Origin: Anastrepha obliqua
Lineage: Eukaryota > Arthropoda > Insecta > Diptera > Tephritidae
Assembly (NCBI RefSeq): GCF_027943255.1
Contig: NW_026562179.1
Coordinates: 7,070,501 to 7,134,500 of the forward strand
Length of the DNA stretch: 64,000 bases
Reading direction: 5' to 3'
The notes under the pieces are model-generated. The model was not told the origin of the DNA. It did no database searches and saw only the letters and a program-made list of their open reading frames with translations. Both the position numbers and the translations under genes were made by a program. This document shows positions 32,581 through 43,264 of this stretch, in pieces (within the stretch, counting starts at the first letter, position 1; each line of letters starts with the position of its first letter).

Positions 32581-32596
32581 TCACCCTTTAAATTTT

Positions 32597-33014
32597 TCAG
32601 AATATCAACTGAAATTTCAATATTTTAGGCCTCTGCTGGCGACAGAAGGTATCGTTCGATTGGGCTAAAATTTGGGACATACTTTATTAGTCTAACAGTG
32701 GAACTTTTCCGCACTTTGTTTTTCGCCCCACTCTAATGTGCATGCTGTGCAGCTTAACCCATGTGAAGCCTGCATGCATAACTCTCATTCTGCATTACGG
32801 TGTTCTGTTCCCACACATGCAGATTGCTGCAAGTTTCTGGTTACCACACTCCCAATTGTGCGACCCTTCTGCTTTATATGGCTCCGACAACAATACCACC
32901 TCAATGTGTTGTTCACCGACAGTTAGCCACAGCAAATCTTGTGCAAACCTGCTATGTTTAATGTTAAGCTGTAATACTGTGATGTATGCTCGATCCAGTT
33001 GTTATTGTGTTTGT
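32597..33014. other. Unassigned stretch
   Basis: The ORF here has no recognised similarity. A TTGTTGTTGTTGTAGCAG block at about 33012-33030 marks the breakpoint with the next element. Confidence 0.35.
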
Positions 33015-34700
33015 TGTTGTTGTAGCAGGGGCGGTTATGGTTGAGACCGCGGTTTACCTGGATGTTAATGACGGTGAGTGCTGTGATGGTGCTATGCACT
33101 CTTCGGAAACCATGCTGGTGTTAGGCTGGGGTTGGGTGTTTCGTAATGAGTAGGAGTAGAAAGGCTTCAAGAGTCTTCACTACTGGGGAAAGGAGAATTA
33201 TCGGACGATAGGACTCCCCTTGGTTGGCGGGTTTCCCAGGCTTCAGTAAAGGGACACTCTCCCTAATTTCCACTTATCAGGAATGATGCGATGGCCAATA
33301 GACAAATTGAAGACCTTGGTGAGGTATTCTACTCCGAATGGACCCAGCTGTATGTTTAGTCCGTCAGGGCAAATGGCTTTAGAAGGTTTCATGTGGTGGA
33401 TGGCCCCCTGAACTTCATCGTTGGAGAAAGCAAGTGGTGCACTGTTGTATGTCAGTTTGTGCAGCCGTCAGGATCTGTCGGCCGTAGGATGCGGAATAAA
33501 TTGCCGGCTAAAGTAGCCTGCGCATCTCTTCGGTTCTGACGAAGTAAAACTGTTGAAGGTGATATTCACATTGTCGTTGTGCTTCGTCGGGTTCGACAGG
33601 GACCTTATGGTGGACCACAGATTGCTCACACCAGAAGTTGAGTAGCAGGACTTCAGATGTTCTTCCCATTTGGTCGGCTTATATTGGGGTACCAGTTGCC
33701 GGATCTCCGAATTGAGATCCTTTATCCGAGCAGCCTCGGGATCGGCCTGGCGTAGGAGATCATGCCGGTTCGCCAGAACAGCTGCTTCAGCTGGGGAATT
33801 GGGATGCACGACCCGGATCCTTCCAGCGGGTATGAAGCGAGCCGCGGTAGCTGTAATCTCCTTACGGAATGCACATCGGTGGGAACGTTGAAAGCGGCGA
33901 AGATGTCTTCAGTAAATTCCGCGAATCTAGTCCAATCAGCTTTGTTTAAGTTGATATATGACCGGTGATCCGCGAAAACAACGTCGGCAAGTTTCTCAAT
34001 CGAGATGATAATGGGCAAGTGGTCTGATGGAAACAATAGCGATGGCTATGCTATTTATCAGACTTTCACTAGCAATTGCGATGTCAGGCGAGCTGCTGCA
34101 ATTGCTGCCCCCTATCCTAGTGGGGGCGTCGTCGTTTACAGTGCTGAATGTCGAATCGTCTATCTGCTCTGCCAATAGCTGTCCCCTACGATCATTTGGC
34201 AGGCTTGAATGCCAAAGATCGTGATGTGCATTAAAGTCACCTACTACGGTTTTCACTTCTGATGAGCGCACCAATATCAGGGTGATATCCTGCCGAGAAG
34301 GAGGAGACAAAGGGTATGTAAATGTTGTAAATTTCGAGCCCAGCATCGCCTGACCGGACAGCTATACCTTGACATTTTAAGGTGCTGTCTCTGCAGTCGA
34401 TGCCTTCATCAATGAGACCATACAGCACTGTATGGTGGACTATTTACGCTAGGCTACCACCGTTGTCTCGCTCGCGATCCTTTCTGGGCACATTGTAGCC
34501 GTCCCTGGTGATCAAGGAGGAGCTAGCGTGCAGTTTTGTCTCTTGGACCGCAGCTAGCTTGATACCATGTCGGCTCATTAAGTCGACTATCTCGTCAATC
34601 TTACTCGTAAGTCCGTTGCAGTTCAATTGTAAGAGTCTAAAACTCCTCGGGTGGTGAGGGATGCGTGGTGTTGTCTGCGATGGTCCTGCTGTGCGTTCCG
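33015..34700 (-). pseudogene. ORF2 of the Jockey-clade element: endonuclease and partial RT
   Basis: Minus strand: RLLQLNCNGLTSKIDEIVD and AAVQETKL (endonuclease start, 34640-34540), GDFNAHHDLWHSS (about 34230), SSSPDIAIA, a degraded SDHLPIIISIEK (about 34020), linker with KWEEHLKSC (about 33665), KPSKAICPDGLN (about 33370), YRPIILLSPVVKTLEA (about 33190), QHGFRRVHSTITALTVINIQ (about 33110). It stops before RT motif A. At least four frame breaks. Confidence 0.85.
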
Positions 34701-34959
34701 CAAAAGGTGTTGTGGCCTGACGTTGCCGGATGGCCGCGCCACAGGGGGCGGTTGCGGGTGCAGAGCTCTGCAGTAGGGGGCAACGTTGTCGCGTGTCCAC
34801 TTACGGGTGGTGCGCAGGCCAGAGCACCTCCGAAAATAGCACCAGCACTGGGCTGTTGTCAGGTTCCGAGGAACTATTGTCTGACACACCGAATAGACTG
34901 TTCGGGGGAAAAAGTTCTACTGGTTTTTCCAAGCACTGGGGTAGGAGCAGGAAGGTTGT

Positions 34960-36270
34960 GGGTCAGTGGGGGAGTTGTGTTGCTCCTGAGGGCTCCTTAC
35001 CGTTAGGGTATGGTTGGTGGCGGCAGTTTGACGTACCGGCACTGATGACGGTGTCGCCGTTGAGGCAGGGGCCGCCTGATGGCGGGAGCAACACGAGTCC
35101 CCATACCTTGTGGACCACTCCCTATGAGTCTTAAGACCTGAACAGGTATTAAGATGGCGCCACCCGATGCAGGAGTAAAACACCTCTGGCCCAGGGTTGG
35201 GTTCGACGTCAGCCTTGAAGAGAAGTATTTGTAGCAAACCTGCTGCAAGGGATTGCTCCTGTGACGAAAGATTGAGGGTGGGTAGTTTACTACTCGATCC
35301 AGCTCTTCACATGTTGTGGCCATGTTTCCGTATCCCCAGCATCGGCAGCAGTACTTTTATTCTAAAACTTCTGACATGCGGCAGCGTATCCAACCTAAGG
35401 TGGCCAAGTGACAGGACTTTCTTGGCATCCTCTGCCGATAAGGAAACGCAGATAGAACGCATACCACTGAATGTAGTTTGTGTGCTTTTTATCTAGCATA
35501 TTTCCGGCCTTTTAATTTTTGCGTGCGTAGATCAACCGTTGCCATCTTCGCTGTATTGGCGTCTTTTTTACGTCTGAGCTCTATCAGCAAACCACAAGTT
35601 CGCATAGTTCTGACAACTTAACTACTCATTCGATTTTATCATTCTCAGACATAGTTTTCTTCACTATCACCAAAGCATCTGCGTGGGTCTTATTGCTTTG
35701 GCTACGCGCTTGTGATTTGGTGAATTCTTATCATTTTTGTATTGGACTGTTGTTCATTCCTGTTCCTTCCTGTTCCAGGCGGGCTGCCAGACTCATTTGT
35801 AACGGCCCTTGGCTAGCTTTACTTCTCGACTTTTTCGCTGGTTGTGGCGTTCCGTGTGCTGCTACTGTGGGCTTGTTACGTGGCTCGTTTAGTTTGGGCC
35901 TTTTTTGTTTCGTCTCCAGTTCCATAGTGATTTCCATACAACAGCGCTTCAATATGCTGCACCGCTTCCTCATCTCACCATGTACATTGTGGCGCTGATC
36001 ACAATAGTGAATAAGTTCGTTGATCTCTGTTCCGAGTTTAACAACTAGCTGGACTAGTATATCCACCCGTGGTAGCTTTAAGCTGTAACCAATATCGACA
36101 TTTGTCGGATTCTCCCCATTTACCACAGCTGGTTCAGTCGTTGCACTAGTAAGTGGAGAATATAGTGCTAACGAACTTCTCCGGAAAGCATTGACGTTTT
36201 CCCCAGTTACTGCTGCTGATGTATTTGTTGTAGAATTGTTTTTTACTGTGTCCATTCTATAATGGTCCAA
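34960..36270 (-). pseudogene. ORF1 (gag-like) of the Jockey-clade element
   Basis: 36270-35731 is an open frame of 179 codons, Ser/Thr-rich then basic (KQKRPKLNEPRNKP; AKKSRSKASQ). After breaks come a conserved segment (ADALVIVKKT, about 35680), a zinc region (CCRCWGYGNMATTC, about 35345, then degraded CxxC/H pairs to 35150) and a Pro/Gln-rich tail. The zinc knuckles should bind element RNA. Several stops and frameshifts. Confidence 0.72.
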
Positions 36271-37217
36271 ACTTAAGACTCACTCGTGTATATAGTTTCA
36301 AATAGGGGATCATCTCAACCTAACCTACATAGCCCAAGTTCAAAGCAACGAGTATTGAACGTATCCCAAGACCTGCCAGGTTTTATTGAGACGGAGAGTT
36401 TGCGAATCTTTCTGAAAGTAATTTGTACGGCGTATTAATTCGCATACTCAAGTAATAGAGAATTACAAGTCCAACCCAGGTTTCTCACATCCAAATACGT
36501 CCAGTATTACGTAGTCATTTTGCTACTGGTCTCCATTCTGATGACACGCCAGCCAGGTTATGCGTAAGTCACAGCCGCTCACTGTGAATTTTTTGTATGT
36601 ACCGTTGTATGGTGAAGGTGATAGTTATATTATAGAGATGGTACCTATACGCCTCTTCCACAGGAATGTCCTCGGATTTGCTGGTTTTAATACCTCTTCT
36701 CGATTCTTGTCGCTCCTTTCGGTGCTTGTCTGGTTTGGTCCCCGAGTGGTATTATATTTCCCACTTACCCTTCATATCTGCCCAACAATCGCCTACCCGG
36801 CACATGGGGACACGTTCGATTTTTAACTCGTAATTAAAACATAATTTATTTATTAATTATACTGGTTGCTGTCAAAAAGTTCTTCAAACGAATTTCATGT
36901 ACTTATTCAGAAATAATTTGTACATATCATTGGTTCCCAGAATTAAACTGTGGAAGTGATGAAGATGTTTCTGGTGAAAATGAGCTGTGCGGCTGAGAAC
37001 TGGGCATTTTAATCATCGACATTTTAAATGAATTTTATTGCCTCCCAATATTTATACCCCTACAATAGCTTAAGCGGCCCAATTATCCATGCATAGGTGC
37101 TTCGTCAAGAATTCGCTTGGCGTATATTTTTTGTTCTCCATCCAACTTTCAACGTCGTCTTTAGTTTGGTTGTTATTTGAACTTTCTAAGTATTGAACAG
37201 TTTTTTGAAGAAACTCA
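36271..37217. other. Unassigned; may include the 5' UTR of the Jockey-clade element
   Basis: No coding similarity, TIR or tRNA-like fold recognised over about 950 bases. The ORF at 36560-36826 has no supporting features. Confidence 0.35.
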
Positions 37218-39041
37218 CAGAGAACGTTAAATATAGAGAATTCTCACGAGCTACGAATAGTGTGAATTGTCAAAAATGAAGTGAAACCGCGAACACTATT
37301 TCACCTCGCTCAACTCGACAGCGGGGAAGTTCTTAACAGACCTGATTACAGTGAATTTGTACAAGTACATTGGCTCTGCTCAGTTTTTGGTTTCTGTATG
37401 AAATCAAATTGACGAATGCCGACGGCATTTTGCAAGGCATTTGCTTGTGCATTTTTATATTTCCTTGGTAAACGAAAATTTATTCAATTTGTATTTTCAA
37501 ACAAAGGTGAATTTATTATATGCGCCAACATTTCAAATCAAAGTAACTTTAATATTTTGATTTAATTTAAAAATATACATTATAAAACGACCTTGGTATG
37601 TGCGTTTTAGTAAATGTAAAACTAAACAAATTTGATGTATGTATGCATTTTCTAGATAGTATAAAACTTTAAAATAAATAAAGGAAAACTTCAAAGAAAC
37701 GTATTTGCATATATGGGACAACTAAGTTCAATTGCATCTTTATTAAATACAGTGTTGCACGCATATGTGTGCACTGAAGCAACATGACCTACCTCACGAG
37801 CATCGCCTTATATTTCATGTAAATAACCTAATGATCAAATTCCTGCCTCACAAATGCTAAAACAAATTTCTTTTGAATACTCATGTACATATTTGTATGT
37901 GCGTATGCACACTTGGTCCATATCCCTCAAACAAATCAAAAAATTCTGTATACAAAACGCTTCATTACCAGGCACACAGGAAGATGGCATATGCAAATAT
38001 AAATATCTGAATTGAATTAAAGCAAAACAATGCTTATTAATATACACATATGCATGTGCATACACCCGCACACATAGGGCACTCACTTTATTCCTCAAAA
38101 TGCGTATGTCGTTCAAAGTTAAAATTCTATGCCTAGCGACTACAAGAACAAAATGCAGTCATAGACGCAGGCGTAGCGGCCATCATTCTAGTTGCCATAG
38201 CGCTGAACAGTCGCGGCGGCGCCGAATAGTTTCAACTATTGTACTGTTCAACGAAAACTCATGATCAAAAAATTCATTGATAAATTCGAGCTCATAGTTC
38301 TAAGAGCAAGAACTTTCATTCATAAAACGAGCCGCCCATATGCCAATTATCTCGACAATTCGAAAATAGTCAATATTGTAGAATTATTTGCCAATATTTG
38401 ATAAATCTTTAAATTTTGTCAAGTCGAGTGCCCGCGGCATCGTACATATACTATCTAGAAAATGTATACATACAAATGTATGTATATTATTATTCCCTGT
38501 AATAAAATGTAAATTGAAAAAAATTTGGTTTGCCAAAGGAACAAATAAACGCATATTCAAATGTAAGTACATATGTCGATATACCAAAACACTTGTATGC
38601 TATGAATTAATTGCGACTCAAAAAATTAATAAACATTTTCATCAAATTTGTTTAGTTTTACATTTACTAAAACGCACATACCAAGGTCGTTTTATAATGT
38701 ATATTTTTAAATTAAATCAAAATATTAAAGTTACTTTGATTTGAAATGTTGGCGCATATAATAAATTCACCTTTATTTGAAAATACAAATTGAATAAATT
38801 TTCGTTTATCAAGGGAACATAAAAATGCGCAAGCAAATACTTTGCAAAATGCCGTCGGCTATTCGTCAATTTGATTTCCTACAGAAGCCAAAAACTGTGC
38901 AGGGCCAATATGCTAAAGGAGAAATCGCTGTAAGACATCTCTGTTAAAAGTTTCACCATACCCCGGCGGCGGTTAGACTTCATTTTTGACAATTCACACT
39001 ATTCGTAGCTCATGAGAATTCTCTATATTCAACGTTCTCTG
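37218..39041. mobile_element. Inverted-arm DNA element, copy 2 (complete)
   Basis: Arms of about 400 bp in inverted orientation: 37218-37637 and 38640-39041, beginning CAGAGAACGTTAAATATAGA and (read inward) CAGAGAACGTTGAATATAGA. The right arm holds an extra block of about 150 bp (38490-38639), after which the arm similarity resumes (TATACTATCTAGAAAATGTA at 38446). The centre (37860-38440) has no coding sense. CAG(A/G)G termini suggest hAT, but no 8-bp target duplication is visible, so the superfamily is open. Confidence 0.75.
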
Positions 39042-39131
39042 TGGTGCGCTTGATGGGAAGCACGTTCATATTGTGAGTCCTTCCAAATCTGAATCTTATT
39101 TTTTTCAATTATAAAAAGAGGTTTAGCATTA
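39042..39131. other. Spacer
   Basis: Short unassigned sequence between two elements. Confidence 0.4.
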
Positions 39132-39371
39132 TAAAGCTAAATACACACCAGGCAACCGTTGCAGCAACTCGGCCATGTTGAAGCAACCGTTGCCTCGTGT
39201 GTAGCTGTGTTGCCAAATGATTTTCGTGTTGCTGCAACCGTTGCCTGAAATATCAAATAAATTTGATTTTTGGGATAGGTTGCTGCAACCGTTGTCTCGT
39301 GTGTATCATTGTTTACTGCTTTTACTCGTTCAGTTCGTTGAACACAAATAAATAAAGTGAAAAAGGAAAAA

Positions 39372-39533
39372 ATGGCAATTGAAAATAATGAAAATTATGT
39401 TAATTTTATTAACGAATATAAAAATTTGAGAGAGCTGTGGGATATAAGTAGTGAAAAATATAAAAATAAAAATTTTAGAAAAAAAGCATACGAACAATTA
39501 AAAAATGAATACAATAAAATTGATAAAAATTTC
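39372..39533 (+). pseudogene. MADF-type protein of Harbinger, N-terminal part
   Basis: MAIENNENYVNFINEYKNL, LWDISSEKYKNK and AYEQLKNEYNKI match the MADF fold (a Myb-like DNA-binding domain) encoded by insect Harbinger elements as their second protein. The frame stays open to 39692, but residues after about 39535 are the antisense of the transposase, so the gene is truncated and fused by deletion. Confidence 0.75.
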
Positions 39534-39710
39534 AAGCCCGCAAAAGCGTTTCCTGTTGCAAGATACCGCAAAGTTATTGCCAGTCTAATTTCTGCTGATA
39601 TTGCCTCTCTCATTATGGTATCTTGTTTCGTTATTTTGGCCTTTACGAAGTCCAACAATTTTCTAAACAGGGCTTCGTCCATCCTCATGTAGTTTTTTAG
39701 TCCGCTGGCT
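39534..39710 (-). pseudogene. Harbinger transposase, N-terminal fragment
   Basis: Minus strand: MRMDEALFRKLLDFVKAKIT, then EISAEIRLAITLRYLATGNAF, the conserved helix-rich segment before the DDE domain of HARBI1-type transposases. The catalytic domain is deleted. Convergent with the MADF gene, the usual Harbinger arrangement. Confidence 0.85.
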
Positions 39711-40129
39711 CATTTTCCTTCAGTTCTTTCAGCAGCCTCTCGTTCGAAAATTCGATTTTTTTAAAAGCCAATTTTTGGACCAGATTTTTGTTCTCTTCTT
39801 TTGGTGCATCTCTTCTTCCTCATTTTCGTACAAAAGTTCGTCAATTATAATAAGAGAAGTAATTTTACGTATTTCGTCGATCATTTAAAAAATTTAATTT
39901 TACGTATCTTCCGCTTGTATCTTTCCTGCACCACAGTTATACACAATACTGAGATTGAAGCAACGGTCGCAATGTGTTTCTTAAACAAAGGCAACACGTT
40001 GCTGCAACCGTTGCTTCAACGGTTGCCTGGTGTGTATTTAGCTTAATGATGACGATTGTATACGCAAATTATGAGTTCATAGCAGTGGAAGTGGGCACAA
40101 ATGTCCGGGCCTCTGATGCAGAACAGTCG

Positions 40130-40595
40130 AAAATCAAATAACTTTATGATGTAGAAAATTTAAAATTTTCAAAACGCGACAGAATATCAAATACTGAAGA
40201 AATTTTTATGTACGTGTTTGAAGGTGATGACGCTCTTCCTCTTGAAGCCATATAGATGAAATAATTTAACCAAAGAGTTGCAAATTTTTATTTATCGCAT
40301 GTGAAGAGCTCGTCGAGCTTGGAATTATTATAGAATTCTGCTCACAAATATCAATTTATGCCCAAAAAGGCTGCATTATCAAGAACAGTTTATTGTTACC
40401 TACGCAATGTTTTGAAGCAGAAAAACCCATCAGTATACCTGCGAACTGAAAATGTGTTTAATGATTATTTAACGAATCTACAGCCATTTAAATATGGAAA
40501 TGTCGCAGGTAACGCGAAAGAAATTCACAGAAAATTTCGCGCCTACTCCAACACCGTCGGTGCTGTAACTTGGCAAATAAATTTGTGTGAATTTT
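40130..40595 (+). pseudogene. Harbinger transposase, C-terminal fragment
   Basis: Frames give FEGDDALPLEA (the VGDEAF-like block with the second acidic residue, about 40220), then 40358-40590: LRNVLKQKNPSVYLRTEN and a terminal RAYSNTVGAVTWQ. This is the 3' part of a DDE_Tnp_4 transposase from a separate copy; no TIR is attached. Confidence 0.65.
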
Positions 40596-40987
40596 ATATT
40601 ATAAATACATATTCATACATAGGTAAATTAAAATTCTTTATTTTTTGAATAACATACAAATTTTGGAAGAAATATATTTACTTACAGTTTCCATTTCAAT
40701 GGAATCTTCAAATGGTGTTGTGGAATTATTAAAATTTTCTGGTCAGTTAAAAATTCTAGATTTTTGAAACAACATAAATTTGGCAAGTAAATGTTCTCAA
40801 CTCTGGCACCAGATCTGTCACTTTCCCGAATGTTTTTTTACTGACTCTATAGTTGCATCAATTTCTACCTCTTTGTATGCATTTTGTCAGCAAATTCTCT
40901 CACGACTTATTTTTTTCCACTCTTTTTTAGAATAATTTACTTTTTATTTGCCATAGCAATAGCTCATTTTTGAAACATATAAATTCT
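40596..40987. other. Unassigned; possible second exon of the 40988 gene
   Basis: Minus strand 40757-40692 has an acceptor-like CTGACCAG, about 55 bases, and a donor GTAAGT (about 40685). Phase does not fit the upstream exon cleanly, so this is weak. Confidence 0.25.
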
Positions 40988-41185
40988 TCAAATATTTTTA
41001 TTAACATCACTTACTCTTATCTCAGGTAAATGAAAATGTTCAATTACTTTGGATTTGTGCCCAAACTTCACCATACACGATGGATTTTCTTCCAACTGCA
41101 ACAAATCATTAGGAATTGTACTCTGTTGTACTTTGTGGCCAGCTTTAGTGATGTACGATAAATAATCAACACAGTTTCCGCTCAT
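40988..41185 (-). CDS. Candidate host first coding exon (unknown protein)
   Basis: Minus strand ORF beginning MSGNCVDYLSYITKAGHKVQ after a good insect start context (GCAACATGAG). About 57 residues on, the frame meets AGA|GTAAGT, a consensus 5' splice site (about 41014), before stop codons. Composition is not TE-like and I recognise no TE family. It could be the first exon of a host gene stranded among insertions, or a captured exon. Product unknown. Confidence 0.4.
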   Translation of the reverse strand: MSGNCVDYLSYITKAGHKVQQSTIPNDLLQLEENPSCMVKFGHKSKVIEHFHLPEIRVSDVNKNI

Positions 41186-41735
41186 GTTGCTTCGTTTCTA
41201 TCTGAACAACAACTGATTGGACGAGTGTGTGAATACAAGTGAAATGGTCGTGCAGAATTCGACTGAATCTCTCAAGTGACGTAGCAGCCGAGGTTTTCCT
41301 CACAATTTTTCTTTTTACCACGGTTAAAGAGTAAATGTGGTAAATCTATCATCCATGAAAAATTGAAAGAGGAGAATATTTTGATCCTAAAATATCTATT
41401 ATCACATTTACATGTTTAGTGAATTCAATCATTCAGTTCTCCACCCGTCTAGTTTTCCCAATAACAATATGTCAAGCTCAAGTCCAATAAATAGCTTGGT
41501 AAAGAACACATAGTTAGCGAAACGGGCCGGCACCTGGACCTTCTTGCTTTTATATGTTCTTTGCTATTAGTTAAGACTTGGGTATTTGGCCGATCCTCAT
41601 CTCCAATTTATGGTGTTTATCTTAAATGGCAGATTATTTTTACGTTCGCCGTTGTCGAAAGGACTTGTGTACCATTCTGTGGGATCCTGGCTCGAAATTT
41701 GGGAGGGAAGCATTTAGTACATATTAAAGACTAAA
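41186..41735. other. Unassigned stretch
   Basis: If 40988-41185 is a real exon, its promoter and 5' UTR would lie at the left of this stretch. No core promoter motif was identified. Confidence 0.3.
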
Positions 41736-41738
41736 AAG

Positions 41739-41825
41739 GCTTATTCCAATAGCGGGCGCTCTTCGGCTGACAATGCAAACCTCCAAGTGTATTTCTGTCA
41801 TGAAAAAATTCTCATTTTCGTAACA
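41739..41825 (+). repeat. SINE middle fragment
   Basis: TTCCAATAGCGGGCGCTCTT, AAACCTCCAAGTGTATTTCT and a CATGAAAAAATTCTC block match the SINE body at 30850-30920. Both ends are missing. Confidence 0.75.
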
Positions 41826-42535
41826 ATATCTAGCAGAAGGAGCTCCGAAGTACACAACAACACAACACAACAAAGGTTGTGCTTACCAACCCGTTATATA
41901 TTATCATGTTTGTGTGTATATACGCTAACTTTAGGGTCATGGAAACAGCAAACCAACAACTAGCGCAGTTGAAGGAAGATCGTCAAAGGACATCAAATCT
42001 GAAAACACCTCAAATAAACAAACACCTTTCGCTCACTAACAATACTACAATACTTCGCTACACTAAACAATACTAGCTCTAACAGACACATATTGTCTGG
42101 GGGCGCCGGATATATTCCGAAGTTCAGAAATACTGATGGTAGGGATACATTCACCGTCCACCACAGGCAGTAAATGCAAATGCTAGGATTTTTACGAATA
42201 TTTATCAATTTTTTACGCCTGGATATTATTCAAGTGCCAACAGGAACTATACAGTCGTAAGCCAAAGTTATTCTGGTCAAAACCAATTAAGAATAATTCG
42301 AAACTATCTCATTCATATTCGGCAATTCAGCAGTCGATTTCCAAAAGTTTGATCCTACATATATGTAGTTATAAAAAGAGAGGCACATTCAGGGCCATCA
42401 AACAGAAACAGATCCAAACAACAAAAAATGTCCCGCTTGTTAACGGTTGAAAAGAAACAGGAAAAAGGTGCAAGTAATAGTAACAACATACTCCACAGCC
42501 GCAAACAGATCAGGTTGTGCTAGGCACACTCTCTG
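41826..42535. other. Unassigned stretch
   Basis: Short ORFs only; no similarity recognised. Confidence 0.35.
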
Positions 42536-43244
42536 AAGATGAGCTGCTGGCCTCTAGCAACAGTTGTCGGACGTCAAGTGCACGTCATAGCACTCCTCCG
42601 CTGAAACCCAGCTGACAACTCAACGCACGCAATCTTCTTCTCCGCCGACCTCTGGTAAGGATGAAAAATAATAAAAAATCTTCTGGGCCTTTGGCCAAAG
42701 CGCGCTACCTGAGGGCCAAATTCATTATGGCTAAGAAGAACGCGATCCAGGGGACAAGGCTGTAGTTTTGGACTGCGAAACCATGGCCGCACGGAAAGCT
42801 ATTACAAGCTTCAGTTACACAAAAGTCCTCAGAATTAACCAGCGGCTAAGCGCAACTGATCACAAGATGTGAGCGTGTTGCCAAGAAAAGAAAAAAATCC
42901 TGCGACTCTGAGGGTTGCTTATAGAGAGGTGAACAGGGATCCCCTCCAAATAGCCCTCGTAGGCGCAAAATTTTTTGTTTTCCAAAGAAGTGCGTTGCTA
43001 TGGTTCGCAATACCTCGGCGACTGTTATGTGATTAAGTTGGCGGAACCACAGAAAGTAGCTCCACAGTCCAGATGCTTATTTCGAGAAAGAACAGACAAA
43101 TTCCGTTTTGGCCCTGGATGGTGACCTCGACGAAATAGTGGTAGAAGTCAATCAACTCGTCTGCGACGAACGCGGTTCCAGAGCCGAAGAGCTCCATAAA
43201 ATCCTCGGAGCCCGTGGAGCCTACACAATGGAGCCGGTTTAGAT
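42536..43244 (+). pseudogene. ORF1 remnant of family 1 (copy D)
   Basis: Many stops, but recognisable pieces: AKARYLRAKFIMAKKNAI (about 42700), a VVAKKRKKS-like basic stretch, and VNRDPLQIALVGAKFF (about 42935). It lies just upstream of an ORF2 start in the expected order. Confidence 0.5.
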
Positions 43245-43264
43245 GAGTATCCTTTAATAACGTA

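Larger units (their letters stand above)
31552..32596 (+). mobile_element. Tc1/mariner element of the DD41D (rosa-like) group
   Basis: Left end AACGGGTTATTTTTTAGCTA and right end (read inward) AAAGGGTGAGTTTTTAAGAG share an imperfect inverted repeat including AGCTAT. The exact tips are uncertain. It contains the transposase remnant below. DD41D elements of this type are known from tephritids (rosa, Ceratitis). Confidence 0.65.
33015..36270 (-). mobile_element. Jockey-clade non-LTR element, 3'-truncated
   Basis: Minus strand: ORF1 (36270 to about 34960), ORF2 endonuclease and the first part of RT (34640 to 33015). The sequence ends in RT motif 2 at a GTTGTTGTTGTTGTAGC block. Losing the 3' end is not how target-primed insertion truncates elements, so a later deletion or rearrangement cut it. 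Confidence 0.8.
39135..40043. mobile_element. PIF/Harbinger element, deletion derivative
   Basis: Inverted termini AGCTAAATACACACCAGGCA (39135) and the reverse complement ending at 40043, continuing through CAACCGTTGC. Flanked by TAA (39132-39134 and 40044-40046), the PIF/Harbinger duplication. It retains the start of both canonical Harbinger genes in convergent orientation, with the middle deleted. Confidence 0.9.

Noticed and set aside
36560..36826. 88-codon ORF as a gene
   Set aside because: No start context, domain or conservation signal; hydrophobic composition is typical of chance frames.
37218..39041. Firm hAT assignment
   Set aside because: Termini are suggestive, but the 8 bases on either side do not match each other and no transposase is present.
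39357..39692. Single 111-residue protein
   Set aside because: The first half is MADF; the second half is the antisense of the Harbinger transposase. Deletion fused them.
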